Of a DNA stretch of 64,000 nucleotides, positions 1-8,681 are shown one piece after another. The notes beneath the pieces are model-generated. The model searched no databases and was not told where the DNA came from. It was given only the letters and a program-made list of their open reading frames with translations. The stretch lies in contig CANTFK010000713.1 of assembly GCA_947646735.1 (NCBI GenBank), forward strand, positions 434,001-498,000, in the 5' to 3' direction. The position numbers were made by a program, and so were the translations under genes. The stretch is from Peronospora farinosa. Taxonomy: Eukaryota > Oomycota > Peronosporomycetes > Peronosporales > Peronosporaceae. Numbering within the stretch: the first letter of the stretch is position 1; each line of letters opens with the position of its first letter.

Positions 1-477
1 CAATTTTGAAAAAGTGGCAGTGTTTACCAATCGATCCAGTGTAATATTTCCATTGAAAACGGTCAGTTCATCCACGTCGTCCGCGTCATTATGAAGAACC
101 ACCGAAATCTCATGGTCATTAAGACGGGATATTATACCAATGGGTACATTATTCCTTATGAGAGGATTGTGTTTTGTACTTCGCATTTGGACAAAATCTC
201 CGACGGTAAATTGATGAGGTTTAGGTTTGTGCAGATACAGAGATGGAAACGCCAAGTGGACGACTGGACGTCCAAATAACCCTGTACAAGAGCGAGAGAG
301 GGATAAATGAAGCAACACGTTTGGATTTTCACGATCATCCACTGTTGCTACGTCATTTCGCATTGTCTCAACTTCTTCGTTCTGTTCAAGAGATAATAGA
401 TGACGTGTAGACGCAATCCATGTCTCTAGAGGTACAGGACGACGTAGTATCCGATTATCCATAGTTTTCTTGGACAT
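1..477 (-). CDS. IGHMBP2/SMUBP-2-like superfamily 1 helicase, N-terminal part (runs off the left edge)
   Basis: An uninterrupted 159-codon reading frame runs from ATG at 477 to the window edge. Its order of conserved blocks matches the N-terminal beta-barrel region of IGHMBP2/Hcs1 helicases: a start block with a helical LLSLEQNEEVE segment, then the strand block TGLFGRPVVHLAF, a GDFVQM block, a GIISRLNDHEISVVL block and a LDRLVNTATF block near residue 150. In the family these precede the UPF1-type helicase core, which would lie outside the window. Such proteins are ATP-dependent 5'-3' RNA/DNA helicases tied to ribosomes or replication. The start ATG is preceded by AAGAAAA. It is divergently arranged with the UBX gene at 627. 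The identification rests on the non-catalytic part only, so the helicase motifs are inferred, not seen. Confidence 0.75.
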   Translation of the reverse strand, partial: MSKKTMDNRILRRPVPLETWIASTRHLLSLEQNEEVETMRNDVATVDDRENPNVLLHLSLSRSCTGLFGRPVVHLAFPSLYLHKPKPHQFTVGDFVQMRSTKHNPLIRNNVPIGIISRLNDHEISVVLHNDADDVDELTVFNGNITLDRLVNTATFSKL

Positions 478-626
478 TTTTCTTACACCAAATTATCTAG
501 ATAATATCCAGGTATAAAATCGCTAAAAAAATATATTTCAAATAAAAAACCTCGATGTTTTTTATTTTTTTCAATTGCAAATATATAAGTAAAAAATCAG
601 ATTACGCAAGCAAGAGAGAGTAAAAT
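478..626. promoter_or_regulatory. Short AT-rich divergent intergenic region
   Basis: This 149 bp spacer separates the start codons of two divergent genes and must hold both promoters. It is strongly AT-rich with T and A runs around 510-590. No oomycete initiator motif could be assigned with certainty. Confidence 0.4.
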
Positions 627-2052
627 ATGGCAGACTTGCGTCGACGTCACGTCGTGAATGATAATCAAGCGTCAGATGAACGCCTACAAGAGACATCGAG
701 ACCTCGTCGTGTTGAACGACCTCGAAAAGGTTTTGTGGAGCTCCTCATGTCTCCATTGAGCTTTGTATTGGGAGATGGAGAGCCTGAGGATCCGCAGACA
801 GCGGCTCGAAAGTTTACGTCGAGTTTACGTCAACGTTATGGAGAAAGTGTCACCCCTCGTTTTGAGCACACGTCTTTTCGGGACGCAGTCTCTACCGCTC
901 GAACGGCCTCGAAATTTTTATTTGTGTACCTGCACTCTAATATTCATGATGACGCAGACATGTTTTGTCGGTACGAACAGCTGTTTTATTGGAAAACAGA
1001 CCATTTTATTTTTATTTTTTATTTTGGGTACTCATATATTTTTTCAATGAATAATTTTTTTTTATTTAGTAAAACAATGTGTACGGAACGGATGAGCGCG
1101 TACTTGAATAATAGTGACTGTATCGTGTCCTGGGCAGGCTGTGTACAGTATGCTGAAGGATTTGGAGTGAGTTTGTCCTTGGGATGTGCTACGTTTCCAT
1201 TTTTAGCGCTCTTGTCGTGTGTCTCGCGAAGTATTAATGTGGTGGAGAAGATTACAGGTGATAAAAAATGCTCTGTAAGTGTTTTTATTTTATGAAAAGT
1301 CTACTGACTTGGTAGTGTTGTTATTGTAGCCACTTTACCAGCAAATGAGATCATTGACAAGTTAAATGCAGCAGTGGATCGTAATACTCAAATCTTGGCG
1401 ACGGCACGTCACATTCATCAGCAACGGACGGAAGCGCAGATTTTGCGGGAACAGCAGGATTTAGAATATCAAGAGTCTCTTGCTGCAGATCGTCGACGGG
1501 AACAAGAGGCACGAGAAAATGCCGAACGGGAAGAGATGGAACGACTGAAGAAGGAAGAAGAAAAACGACGTGTTGACGAGGAAGCTCGTCGTGCAGAAGA
1601 AGACGAGAGACGCCGGGAACAAGAGTACAAGGCCGAGATTGAAGCCAAGCGTGTTCGGATCGCAGACGGCCCCAAGTCGCACGTCCCACCGCCAGGTGCA
1701 GACTACAAGACGGCAGTGATCAAGTTCCATTTACACAATGGCACTCGTCTCGACCACATTTTTTACGCGCACGATACACTGAAGATGGTGCGTGACTTTA
1801 TTGATGTCGAGTTCTTTGACCGCGAGATCACGATCCGGAACTACGAGCTGGCTACAAACTTTCCGAAAAAAGTGTATGGTCCGGATTTGGTGAATGTCAC
1901 TCTCACAGATGCGGTACGTGCTAGATCGTGTTGTTGTTTGTCTGCTCTTTCTTGAACTTGATGATACTTACTGGGATGCATCTGCGTGTGGTTGTTATGG
2001 CCAGGGCCTTGCGCCACGAGCGCTCGTGTACGTACAAGACCTCGATTCGTAG
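627..2052 (+). CDS. UBX-domain protein, FAF2/UBXD8-like (4 exons)
   Basis: Exons are read as 627-970, 1070-1257, 1330-1913 and 2005-2052, giving 387 residues. Seen in order: a hydrophobic hairpin-like segment LLMSPLSFVLG (about residues 40-50), a UAS thioredoxin-like domain with FLFVYLHSNIHDDADMFCR, a long charged coiled coil (ILREQQDLEYQESLAADRRRE onward), and a C-terminal UBX domain ending VYVQDLDS. FAF2/UBXD8 proteins sit in the ER membrane or on lipid droplets and recruit Cdc48/p97 for ER-associated degradation; that role is inferred. The N-terminal UBA domain of animal FAF2 is not present before the hairpin. Intron 1 (99 bp) is a multiple of three and contains no in-frame stop, so an unspliced reading looks like a continuous frame; homology across the junction (FCR to KTMCTERM) shows it is an intron. 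Confidence 0.85.
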
Positions 2053-2068
2053 ACGTGTACTTTGAAGT

Positions 2069-2246
2069 ATGAGCGCTACTGGAAAAGTTTTACGAGTGAG
2101 ATGAAACGTTCATGCAGCTCATTTAGGTTCATGTGAAGCTGGACTATTTGATGACGTTGGATGGGAATACAAAGCAGTTACACTTATGGGACGGAGCAAA
2201 CGCTTTCGAGCAGGCAGTGAATGCTAATGATCTTTCGAAAGTATAG
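2069..2246 (+). CDS. Possible tiny two-exon gene of unknown function
   Basis: Downstream of the UBX stop, ATG at 2069 opens a 9-codon stretch (2069-2095). A second stretch, 2127-2246, reads VHVKLDYLMTLDGNTKQL and continues to DLSKV and a stop; it is preceded directly by an in-frame TAG that is also part of an acceptor-like TTTAG. Joining them needs a 31 bp GTGAG...TTTAG intron, shorter than the 60-100 bp introns elsewhere here. The composition of the second part looks like real protein, but I recognise no family. It could instead be a terminal exon of an alternative transcript, or chance. Confidence 0.3.
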
Positions 2247-2278
2247 TAGTAACGTAGGTGGAATAGATTCTAGCTTCT

Positions 2279-3370
2279 CTACAGCTGGAGTGCGCGTTGC
2301 TTGCCTGATGCTGCACGGTACATGCGATCATGCAGCGCAGCAGACTGTTCGTGAGACTCCAGAGCCACGCCCGTGATCACCACGCGCTCGACGCCTTCCA
2401 CGTTTTCGGACCTGCGCAACGAGTCAAAAATGCGTTGCGAAGCCTCAACGATGTCCCCACTTGGCGAGAGGTCTTGATATGCTCGCACGCGGTCCTTCAA
2501 GCTGACTAGTTTGCCGTGAAAATCAATTACTGCCCAACGACTCACATCTTGCTCGGCCGATGCGTCCATCTTCTCAGAAGCGTCCACCTGGTACACATAA
2601 GTATCTACATCTGGAGCATAGTGCGTGATCATCTGTCCCGGTGCCTGGTGCGCCTCCTTTGTCTGCATCTTGGCTTCCTTCTGAATCGTCACGACCTCGT
2701 AGTGTCCACCTAGCAACTCCATATTCTCCTTCAGCACCTTTTCCAATGCTAGCTCCGAGACACCTCCACGACGAAACACAATCAGCTTGCGTTCCTCTGG
2801 CACGATCTTCACAACAGTCGACTCAATGCCGATTTCACAGCATCCTTCTTCACTTGCTTCAATGACACTTAAGTTCTTACATGCACCCAGATCATCCATC
2901 ACATGTTTTGCCGTCGTCGGAGACACGTGACCAAATCTGTTTGCACTTGGTGCTGCGATCGGGACCTTTGCTTCCTTCAGTAGAGCCTGAGCAATGGGGT
3001 GTTTGGGACACCGAAGTCCCACAAACCCCGTGTTAGCCGACACTGTCAGCGGTAGTTCCGGAACTGCCTTGGCAATGAGTGTCAATGGTCCAGGCCAGAA
3101 AGCTTTGCCTAGACAATGAAAAACTTGTAGACCCATTGGCGTCAAGTCTACGAGCTTCACGGCGTCTTCCAGACAAGGAACGTGCACAATCAATGGATCT
3201 GTAAGAGGTCTCGCTTTGGCTTTAAAAATGGACAAAACAGCTTCCGGATTGAGCGCATTGGCGCCAAGACCATACACTGTCTCAGTAGGGAAAGCAATCA
3301 ATTGTCCAAGACGTAGTTGTTCCGCTGCAACGATAAACCCTTTAGCGTCGGGTTGAAGACGACGTGCCAT
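2279..3370 (-). CDS. SUA5: Threonylcarbamoyl-AMP synthase (Sua5/YrdC family)
   Basis: A 363-residue protein if started at the ATG at 3370 (MARRLQPDAKGF). It makes threonylcarbamoyl-AMP from threonine, bicarbonate and ATP, the first step of t6A formation at position 37 of ANN-decoding tRNAs. Seen: the YrdC core with GQLIAFPTETVYGLGANAL, KAKARPLTDPLIVHV, the phosphate-binding APSANRFGHVSPTTA block, then GCCEIGIESTVV and VFRRGGVS, followed by a linker and a smaller C-terminal Sua5 domain (WAVIDFHGKLVSL onward). An in-frame ATG at 3586 would add 72 residues rich in Ser, Arg and hydrophobics, which could be a mitochondrial presequence; dual targeting of this enzyme is known in other eukaryotes. 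No intron is needed. Confidence 0.92.
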   Translation of the reverse strand: MARRLQPDAKGFIVAAEQLRLGQLIAFPTETVYGLGANALNPEAVLSIFKAKARPLTDPLIVHVPCLEDAVKLVDLTPMGLQVFHCLGKAFWPGPLTLIAKAVPELPLTVSANTGFVGLRCPKHPIAQALLKEAKVPIAAPSANRFGHVSPTTAKHVMDDLGACKNLSVIEASEEGCCEIGIESTVVKIVPEERKLIVFRRGGVSELALEKVLKENMELLGGHYEVVTIQKEAKMQTKEAHQAPGQMITHYAPDVDTYVYQVDASEKMDASAEQDVSRWAVIDFHGKLVSLKDRVRAYQDLSPSGDIVEASQRIFDSLRRSENVEGVERVVITGVALESHEQSAALHDRMYRAASGKQRALQL

Positions 3371-3931
3371 GATGGAAGAAAAGCGATTGCGAACGCTACA
3401 GAACGAAGTGACACGTCGTGATTGGTGCGAATGAAAGAGAAACGTCTTGAAGTGATGGTGAGGCAAAGAGAATCGACTGCACGTGTGTTCCCAAGGAGGT
3501 ACGACGCGGAGAAAGAGGTGATCTCGAGACCACGAAAGCGACCAAGAGCTCGTGGCTGACACAAGCTGAGAGTTTACGTGGACCACATTGATCCGTCAAT
3601 GTATACTGTATACTCGCGACTCTACCCCCTTGTTCGTCTACCAGTCTCGTCTCTGGTACAAACGATGAAAGAGACGGGACAGTGCTTTTCACTGTATGCA
3701 CCAATCCAATGGCCAGTATGACTTTGCGTCACTTCATGAGACTGTTGACATGTTCAGTGATTGGTAAGCTATTGGAATCGGATCAGAGGTTTGGGCTCCA
3801 ATTGAATTATTTAACGAGATACATTGACAAGATGTTCCACTTCTCGTTTTGCTCGCAACTCGCTGTAAGCTCTTGTTTTTTCTTCTTACATCAAGAAGCA
3901 CGACCACGAGGGTGAAGAGTGTTTCGACAAG
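3371..3931. other. Divergent intergenic region between Sua5 and the transporter
   Basis: No independent gene is seen. 3371-3586 is an open in-frame extension of the Sua5 gene. The stretch just upstream of the transporter ATG, 3869-3931, is open in frame with it (reads KKHDHEGEECFDK before the ATG) and follows an AG, so it may be the start of a longer coding exon. Confidence 0.4.
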
Positions 3932-5386
3932 ATGACGTTCTTTACGATTGAAGACTTTAAAATTGCTTTCAACTTCTTTTGTACCGTGTATGGTATTGGT
4001 ACACTAGGTCTGCCATCCAATTTTGCTCGTTCGGGTGCTACGCTGGCCACGATCGCTCTCGTCTTTATGGGGTTTGCCAATGTTTGCTCGTGCGTAGCTC
4101 TTTCACGCGTTATGTTGGCTGCTCCCAAGAATGTCAAGACATATGGTGACGTAGGTGAATGGTGCTGCGGTCAGATTGGACGCTACGTCGTGCTATTCGT
4201 CCAATTTGGCGTGTGCTGTTTGGTGCCGTGTGCATTCTTGGTACTGGGTGGTATCCTGCTCGACGGTATCTCTCCGGACGCGTTTGATCAGCAGTACTGG
4301 AGTATCATCATGGCTGCAATGCTGCTACCGGTTATTCTGACGCCAACGCTCAAGGAAGGTGCTGCTGGTGCTTTTGCTGGATGTCTTGGGACGGTTCTTG
4401 CTGATGTGATTGCACTTGGTGTGCTAATAAAAGGCATTGGTTCGGACCACCCTTCCGTGATCAGCCCCGATTTTGACTTGGGTCATGTGGCGAGCTCATT
4501 TGGAAACCTGGCTCTGGCCTTCTCTGCTACTGTAATGGTTCCTGCTCTTCAGCGTGAACACTCAGAACCAGAGCGTATCCCCCGTGTCATCGCCACGACC
4601 ATGATCTTTACGACATGTCTTTTTCTAATCATTGGTACAACATCATACTCTTTCGTCGGGTGCCAGATGCCTGGTAACCTGCTCTTCGCGATCGGTGGCA
4701 CGGCATTGAACCTGAACGCGAACCGCGGTGTTGTCGTGCTTGCTTACATGTTCATGCAGTTGCACATCACCATCGCCATGTCTGTGATCCTGAACCCCGT
4801 GCTTTACATTGCTGAACGTGGTATTTTGGGCATGCATAAGCGTCCTGTGCTTCCTGCTGGCAGCGGGGAGTCTTCAGTATTTGAAATAATTGACACGCCG
4901 CTGAAAGACCATTCCATTGCTATCGTTGACAACATGGGCCAGTCTGTCATGCCTTCAACTGACGCTGAGTACCTTTTGTCACAGAAGGCTTTGCTTGACG
5001 AATACCACAACAGCGGCTCCGTCGTGATCGCGAAATACGTGACGCTGCGCATCATTGTTGTTGTGGTTCTTCTCATCATTGCCATTATTTTCAAGGACCA
5101 TTTCGTAGACTTCACTGACTTTGTCGGTGCTTGGGCTGTATCAATGGCCTGCATTCTTCTGCCGATTTTCTTCTACCTCAAAGTGTTTTGGCATCAAATT
5201 CCATGGTACGAGAAGGTGTTGGGCACATTTATCATCCTCATCTGTGCTGCGCTAGGTGGGTATGTGACGTATACGACGGGAAAGAACCTCTTTTTGAACA
5301 TTGTGAGTGACAAGACGTTTCAATACTGCCCGTCGGGCTACGATATGGTCGTGTATACAAACGAGACTTTCTACGACAACTACTAG
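3932..5386 (+). CDS. Amino-acid transporter, AAAP/SLC36-38-like
   Basis: A 484-residue polytopic membrane protein. The N-terminal block TIEDFKIAFNFFCTVYGIGTLGLPSNFARSG is the family's first helix, with the broken GIGTLGLP turn that forms the substrate site; about ten further hydrophobic segments follow to around residue 465. AAAP proteins couple amino-acid movement to protons or sodium at the plasma or vacuolar membrane; the substrate here cannot be read. A soluble loop at about residues 310-365 separates helices 8 and 9. The reading frame is open for 63 bases before the ATG, and the residues there look like a cytosolic tail, so the true start may be in an upstream exon near 3830-3860. A decayed second copy lies at 6015. 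Confidence 0.85.
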   Translation: MTFFTIEDFKIAFNFFCTVYGIGTLGLPSNFARSGATLATIALVFMGFANVCSCVALSRVMLAAPKNVKTYGDVGEWCCGQIGRYVVLFVQFGVCCLVPCAFLVLGGILLDGISPDAFDQQYWSIIMAAMLLPVILTPTLKEGAAGAFAGCLGTVLADVIALGVLIKGIGSDHPSVISPDFDLGHVASSFGNLALAFSATVMVPALQREHSEPERIPRVIATTMIFTTCLFLIIGTTSYSFVGCQMPGNLLFAIGGTALNLNANRGVVVLAYMFMQLHITIAMSVILNPVLYIAERGILGMHKRPVLPAGSGESSVFEIIDTPLKDHSIAIVDNMGQSVMPSTDAEYLLSQKALLDEYHNSGSVVIAKYVTLRIIVVVVLLIIAIIFKDHFVDFTDFVGAWAVSMACILLPIFFYLKVFWHQIPWYEKVLGTFIILICAALGGYVTYTTGKNLFLNIVSDKTFQYCPSGYDMVVYTNETFYDNY

Positions 5387-6014
5387 AGCGCTATGTAGCA
5401 CTAGAGTGAGATAGTGCGCTGTTGTGTATTATGCATGACACCGTACTAGTTCTATATTCAACATAATACCAGTGTGATTGATTATGCACGTCTTGTTGCT
5501 ATTGCCATGGCTGGTCAAGAAGATGAGTGCTATACATCCGACACTTCGGTGAGAATACACTCATGCTACTCAGTGAGGTCACCAACCGAAACTTGAGAGA
5601 ACACATCCACCGGAATCAATAAACGTGCAAAACAGCACACGATTTGATTCACCAGAGGCGATGCTGTATAACCCCATGCTGCAAGCTAGCAAGTACTTTT
5701 CACTTGAGATCAAAAGCTGCGTGTCCCAGTAACTCGACGACAGCGGTCACGGTGCGTGTGTCGTGACTGCCAGTAGCGACACTTGAGAGATAATGCAGAT
5801 ATCACCATGGAGAATGCCCATGTGAAGAGTTTGAACCAAATTGCTGAAGTGCATGTCCTGCGAGATGCGTCGACCATCTCTCTATCTGAGCCTGTACAGA
5901 CCTGCAGCTCACGTATCTTTCGAGCGGGAGACTTTGGCAAATTTGAGACTCCAGCATCTCCACCGTCAAAGTCGATTCTATCAGGCCTGACCAAAAAGTA
6001 TCTTGTTCGCATTC
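5387..6014. other. Intergenic, no feature seen
   Basis: Several short frames on both strands lack recognisable protein features. It is probably the degraded 5' part of the transporter copy whose recognisable piece starts at about 6015, but I cannot align it by eye. Confidence 0.35.
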
Positions 6015-6240
6015 GACACGCAGTACTGGAGCATCATCATGGCTGTCACACTGTTGCGTGTTGTCGTGACATCCATTCTGTAGGAAGGCGCCTACGTTGC
6101 CTTTGCTGGCTGCATGGGCACTGTAATGTCGGACACCATCACCCTTTCCGTGTTTGCTGAGGGCGCTGGCAACGACATCAATCCTCCGGCGGACATCAAT
6201 TACAGCAAAGCAGCAACTTTGTACTACAGCGGCAACTAGC
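6015..6240 (+). pseudogene. Relic of a second AAAP amino-acid transporter
   Basis: The + strand reads TQYWSIIMAVTLLRVVVTS, an in-frame stop, then EGAYVAFAGCMGTVMSDTIT, which is colinear with QQYWSIIMAAMLLPVILTP and EGAAGAFAGCLGTVLADVIA in the intact transporter at 4290-4430. No start or downstream helices are recoverable, and the upstream DNA is degenerate. It is the remnant of a tandem duplicate. 6241-6640, downstream, holds nothing else I can support. Confidence 0.75.
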
Positions 6241-6640
6241 CACCAACGGCTAACATCATTACTCTTATGAGAGCGAGAGATGCGTGTCGTGCCATTCACA
6301 CACGGTCATGTGTCCATATTGTGGTCTGTCGTCATCTTCCAAGTTGATACTCCACCACTTGCAGATAAATAAAGAATGATCGATTGCAAACAAGTGCGTT
6401 TTTTCTGATGCAAAAAATAATAAACGTGGGGAGGCCACCTACCAAAACAGAGCCTGTAGATCGTCGCACTACGAGTTGAAAAATACTTACGCATCACGGC
6501 ATAGCTTTTCCAACCTACACAGCCATGCCGCACACCTTTTTGGCAATGCGTGCAAGGATCTTGCGTCCATACGGGATGTAGCTTGCCGAGTACCTGCACC
6601 AACAAACACCATCCACACATCACGTCAACTCTTCCAGCAT

Positions 6641-7429
6641 TTATCCATCATATCTCCTCAGCATTTTATACCAAACAGCGGCCGTAGACTGAATCAGTAC
6701 CAGTAAAAGCACCATAAGTCCCAATTGCGGCGTCTGGAAAACACAAGCAGACAAAATTGTTAGAATCCATGGAAACACTTCAAGTCAAAAGCATTTTACA
6801 GACCACAATTGCTACTGTCAGTACCACGATAATCATCACGAGATAAATGATTGTTGCAATGCAACGAACAGGTTTAAACATGAGCTGAACTTGCTGCTTC
6901 GGACCGACGAGGAACCCTGAACTACATAAATATATAGTAAAACACCCATCCAACATCAGTAGGCACAAAATGATTGCACCATATCCCATGTAATCCATAG
7001 TATACCCGCAAAGTGAAATAATGTTGCCCAAACTGTACGTAACACCAAACTTGGTGCCGTTATCAGGGCCCACTATTAAGGCAACAGTTGACTGATAATA
7101 ATAATAAAAAAATAGAACAATAAGAACCCTGCCCATCTCCCTTGAACCTGTGATCTTCCACTCTCATAAATGATACTTATTATTACCCCAAGACTGACGA
7201 AAAACCCAAGTACAAAACACGTTATGAACCCATTTAGGCGCTGCTTTTTGCTAAGACTCGAACACGTGCTCGGGAGTGAATCAGACGTGGAATCAGACGG
7301 TGTTGTGTCGTTGACTTTTGTCACAATTTTCTTGACATTCGTTACAATTACTACTTTCTTGTTCGTATTGTTTGCTATGCCCGTTACTTTATCACTAGCG
7401 CCATGAATTACCAACTTAATCTGATTCAT
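6641..7429 (-). CDS. SFT2: SFT2-family vesicle transport protein (4 exons)
   Basis: Exons read on the minus strand are 7429-7148, 7091-7006, 6921-6804 and 6733-6641, giving about 192 residues. SFT2/GOT1-type proteins are small four-helix Golgi membrane proteins in endosome-to-Golgi vesicle fusion. Seen: a polar N-terminus rich in Ser/Thr, LNGFITCFVLGFFVSLGV as helix 1, the hallmark KFGVTYSLGNIISLC, GSGFLVGPKQQVQLMFKPVR with the conserved GP and RxxAT context, then ATIIYLVMIIVVLTVAIV and a last helix LGLMVLLLVLIQSTAAVWYK before the stop. The borders of exons 2 and 3 restore this motif order precisely; the donor of the last intron (GTCTGT) is weak and could shift by a few codons. Confidence 0.8.
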
Positions 7430-7712
7430 TGTGATTCTAAGTTATACCTGTTAAAAAAGACAGTTGGGTGAAAGCTAAACATTTGTGTGGCAGACCCTAT
7501 TTTAGCACGATTTGAGCGACCTAGGAGGTACAAACAGCAATAAAGGGAAGCAGGGGTAGGATTTTGGACCTAAATTAATGTGGCGGAATAAGCTAAGTGT
7601 TAAACTCTAGATAAGGAGGAATGCAGTGCAAGCACATGTACTTATAATTAGAGATTTGTATACTCCACGACACTAAAGTACTGATGTTGCATGCATTTGT
7701 ACAAGACATTAG

Positions 7713-8681
7713 CTACAATGTCTTCTTGCTACTGATCTTGTCGGATTTCACCTCAACATCACGCCTCTCTCCTTTGCTACTTTTCGCTTCTTCGTCCTTG
7801 ATTTTCTTCTTGAACAGCACTGGAATGAGCATACCACCTGCAAGCAAAACCAGCAACCCCAATGTTTGTGGATCCATTAAATCACTTGTACTGCGTAGAG
7901 AAGACAGCATGGCGCCTGCATTCACCGTAATGAAGTTGTACGGTAGCAGCCCAACTGCCACCGACGGAGCAAACAGCTTCAGCGGTACTTGCAGCCACGG
8001 ACTCGCCATGTTCAAAAACCAATTGGGTGTCAGCGGAAACACGCGCAGAAACAGTAGCAAGAAGAAAAGCTGGCCTTGAGCTCTTGCGTCCTCGATTTTC
8101 AGTCTCAACATGCGCAATTTGCCAGGCAGTAGTCGTTCACTTATACCCATGACGATTTCGTCGGAAGCCAAATTCTTGGACAAGAGGTAGCAACAAGATG
8201 CCCCACAAGCCGTGAGCGCAGACACCAATGGAAAAGCCACTTGTAAAGGCAAAATTGCACCTGCAAACACATTGAGCAAAGCCGACCCGGGGATAGCGAA
8301 CGTCTAGCATCACGTTTACGTATATCAGTAATTGAATATACACTGATTTAAGTTAATTGCTTTCCATACCTGTTTGAGGACGTAGATGCATGTAAAACAA
8401 GCCAGAGCAAGAGAAAATTGCACGGAAAATACGTGCAAGAACGTCTCGTGTGAGTGCTGTAGCTCCTGGAGTGAGGAGAAGCTGCGCACAGAGAGAGAGT
8501 CCAATTTGGATGTGACAAGTCCCAGAGCAGCGTCGTGTTCACGAACACGGCGCATCAGAAGGAAACAGAGACCTAGTACGATGCTTACAGCACTACCAAA
8601 GATCAAAGTAAGCTTTCCAGCAAGTCCTAGCAACGCACGGCGTCCTCCGTTATTACGCGGACAAGTAGACGACATGGTCAA
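7713..8681 (-). CDS. VTT-domain membrane protein, TMEM41/DedA-like (2 exons)
   Basis: Exons 8681-8370 and 8303-7713 give about 300 residues (298 if the third residue is the start). After the junction, VLKQ joins TFAIPGSALLNVFAGAILPL, the family's hallmark re-entrant block, then FPLVSALTACGASCCYLLSK and the second half FLLLFLRVFPLTPNWFLNMASPWLQVP. TMEM41B/VMP1-type VTT proteins are ER lipid scramblases needed for autophagosome and lipid-droplet formation; that role is inferred from the family. The tail is strongly basic and acidic mixed (KKKIKDEEAKSSKGERR). The 66 bp intron splits VLKQ from TFAIPG. The gene is convergent with nothing; the next gene, at 7429, is on the same strand 283 bp downstream. 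Confidence 0.85.
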
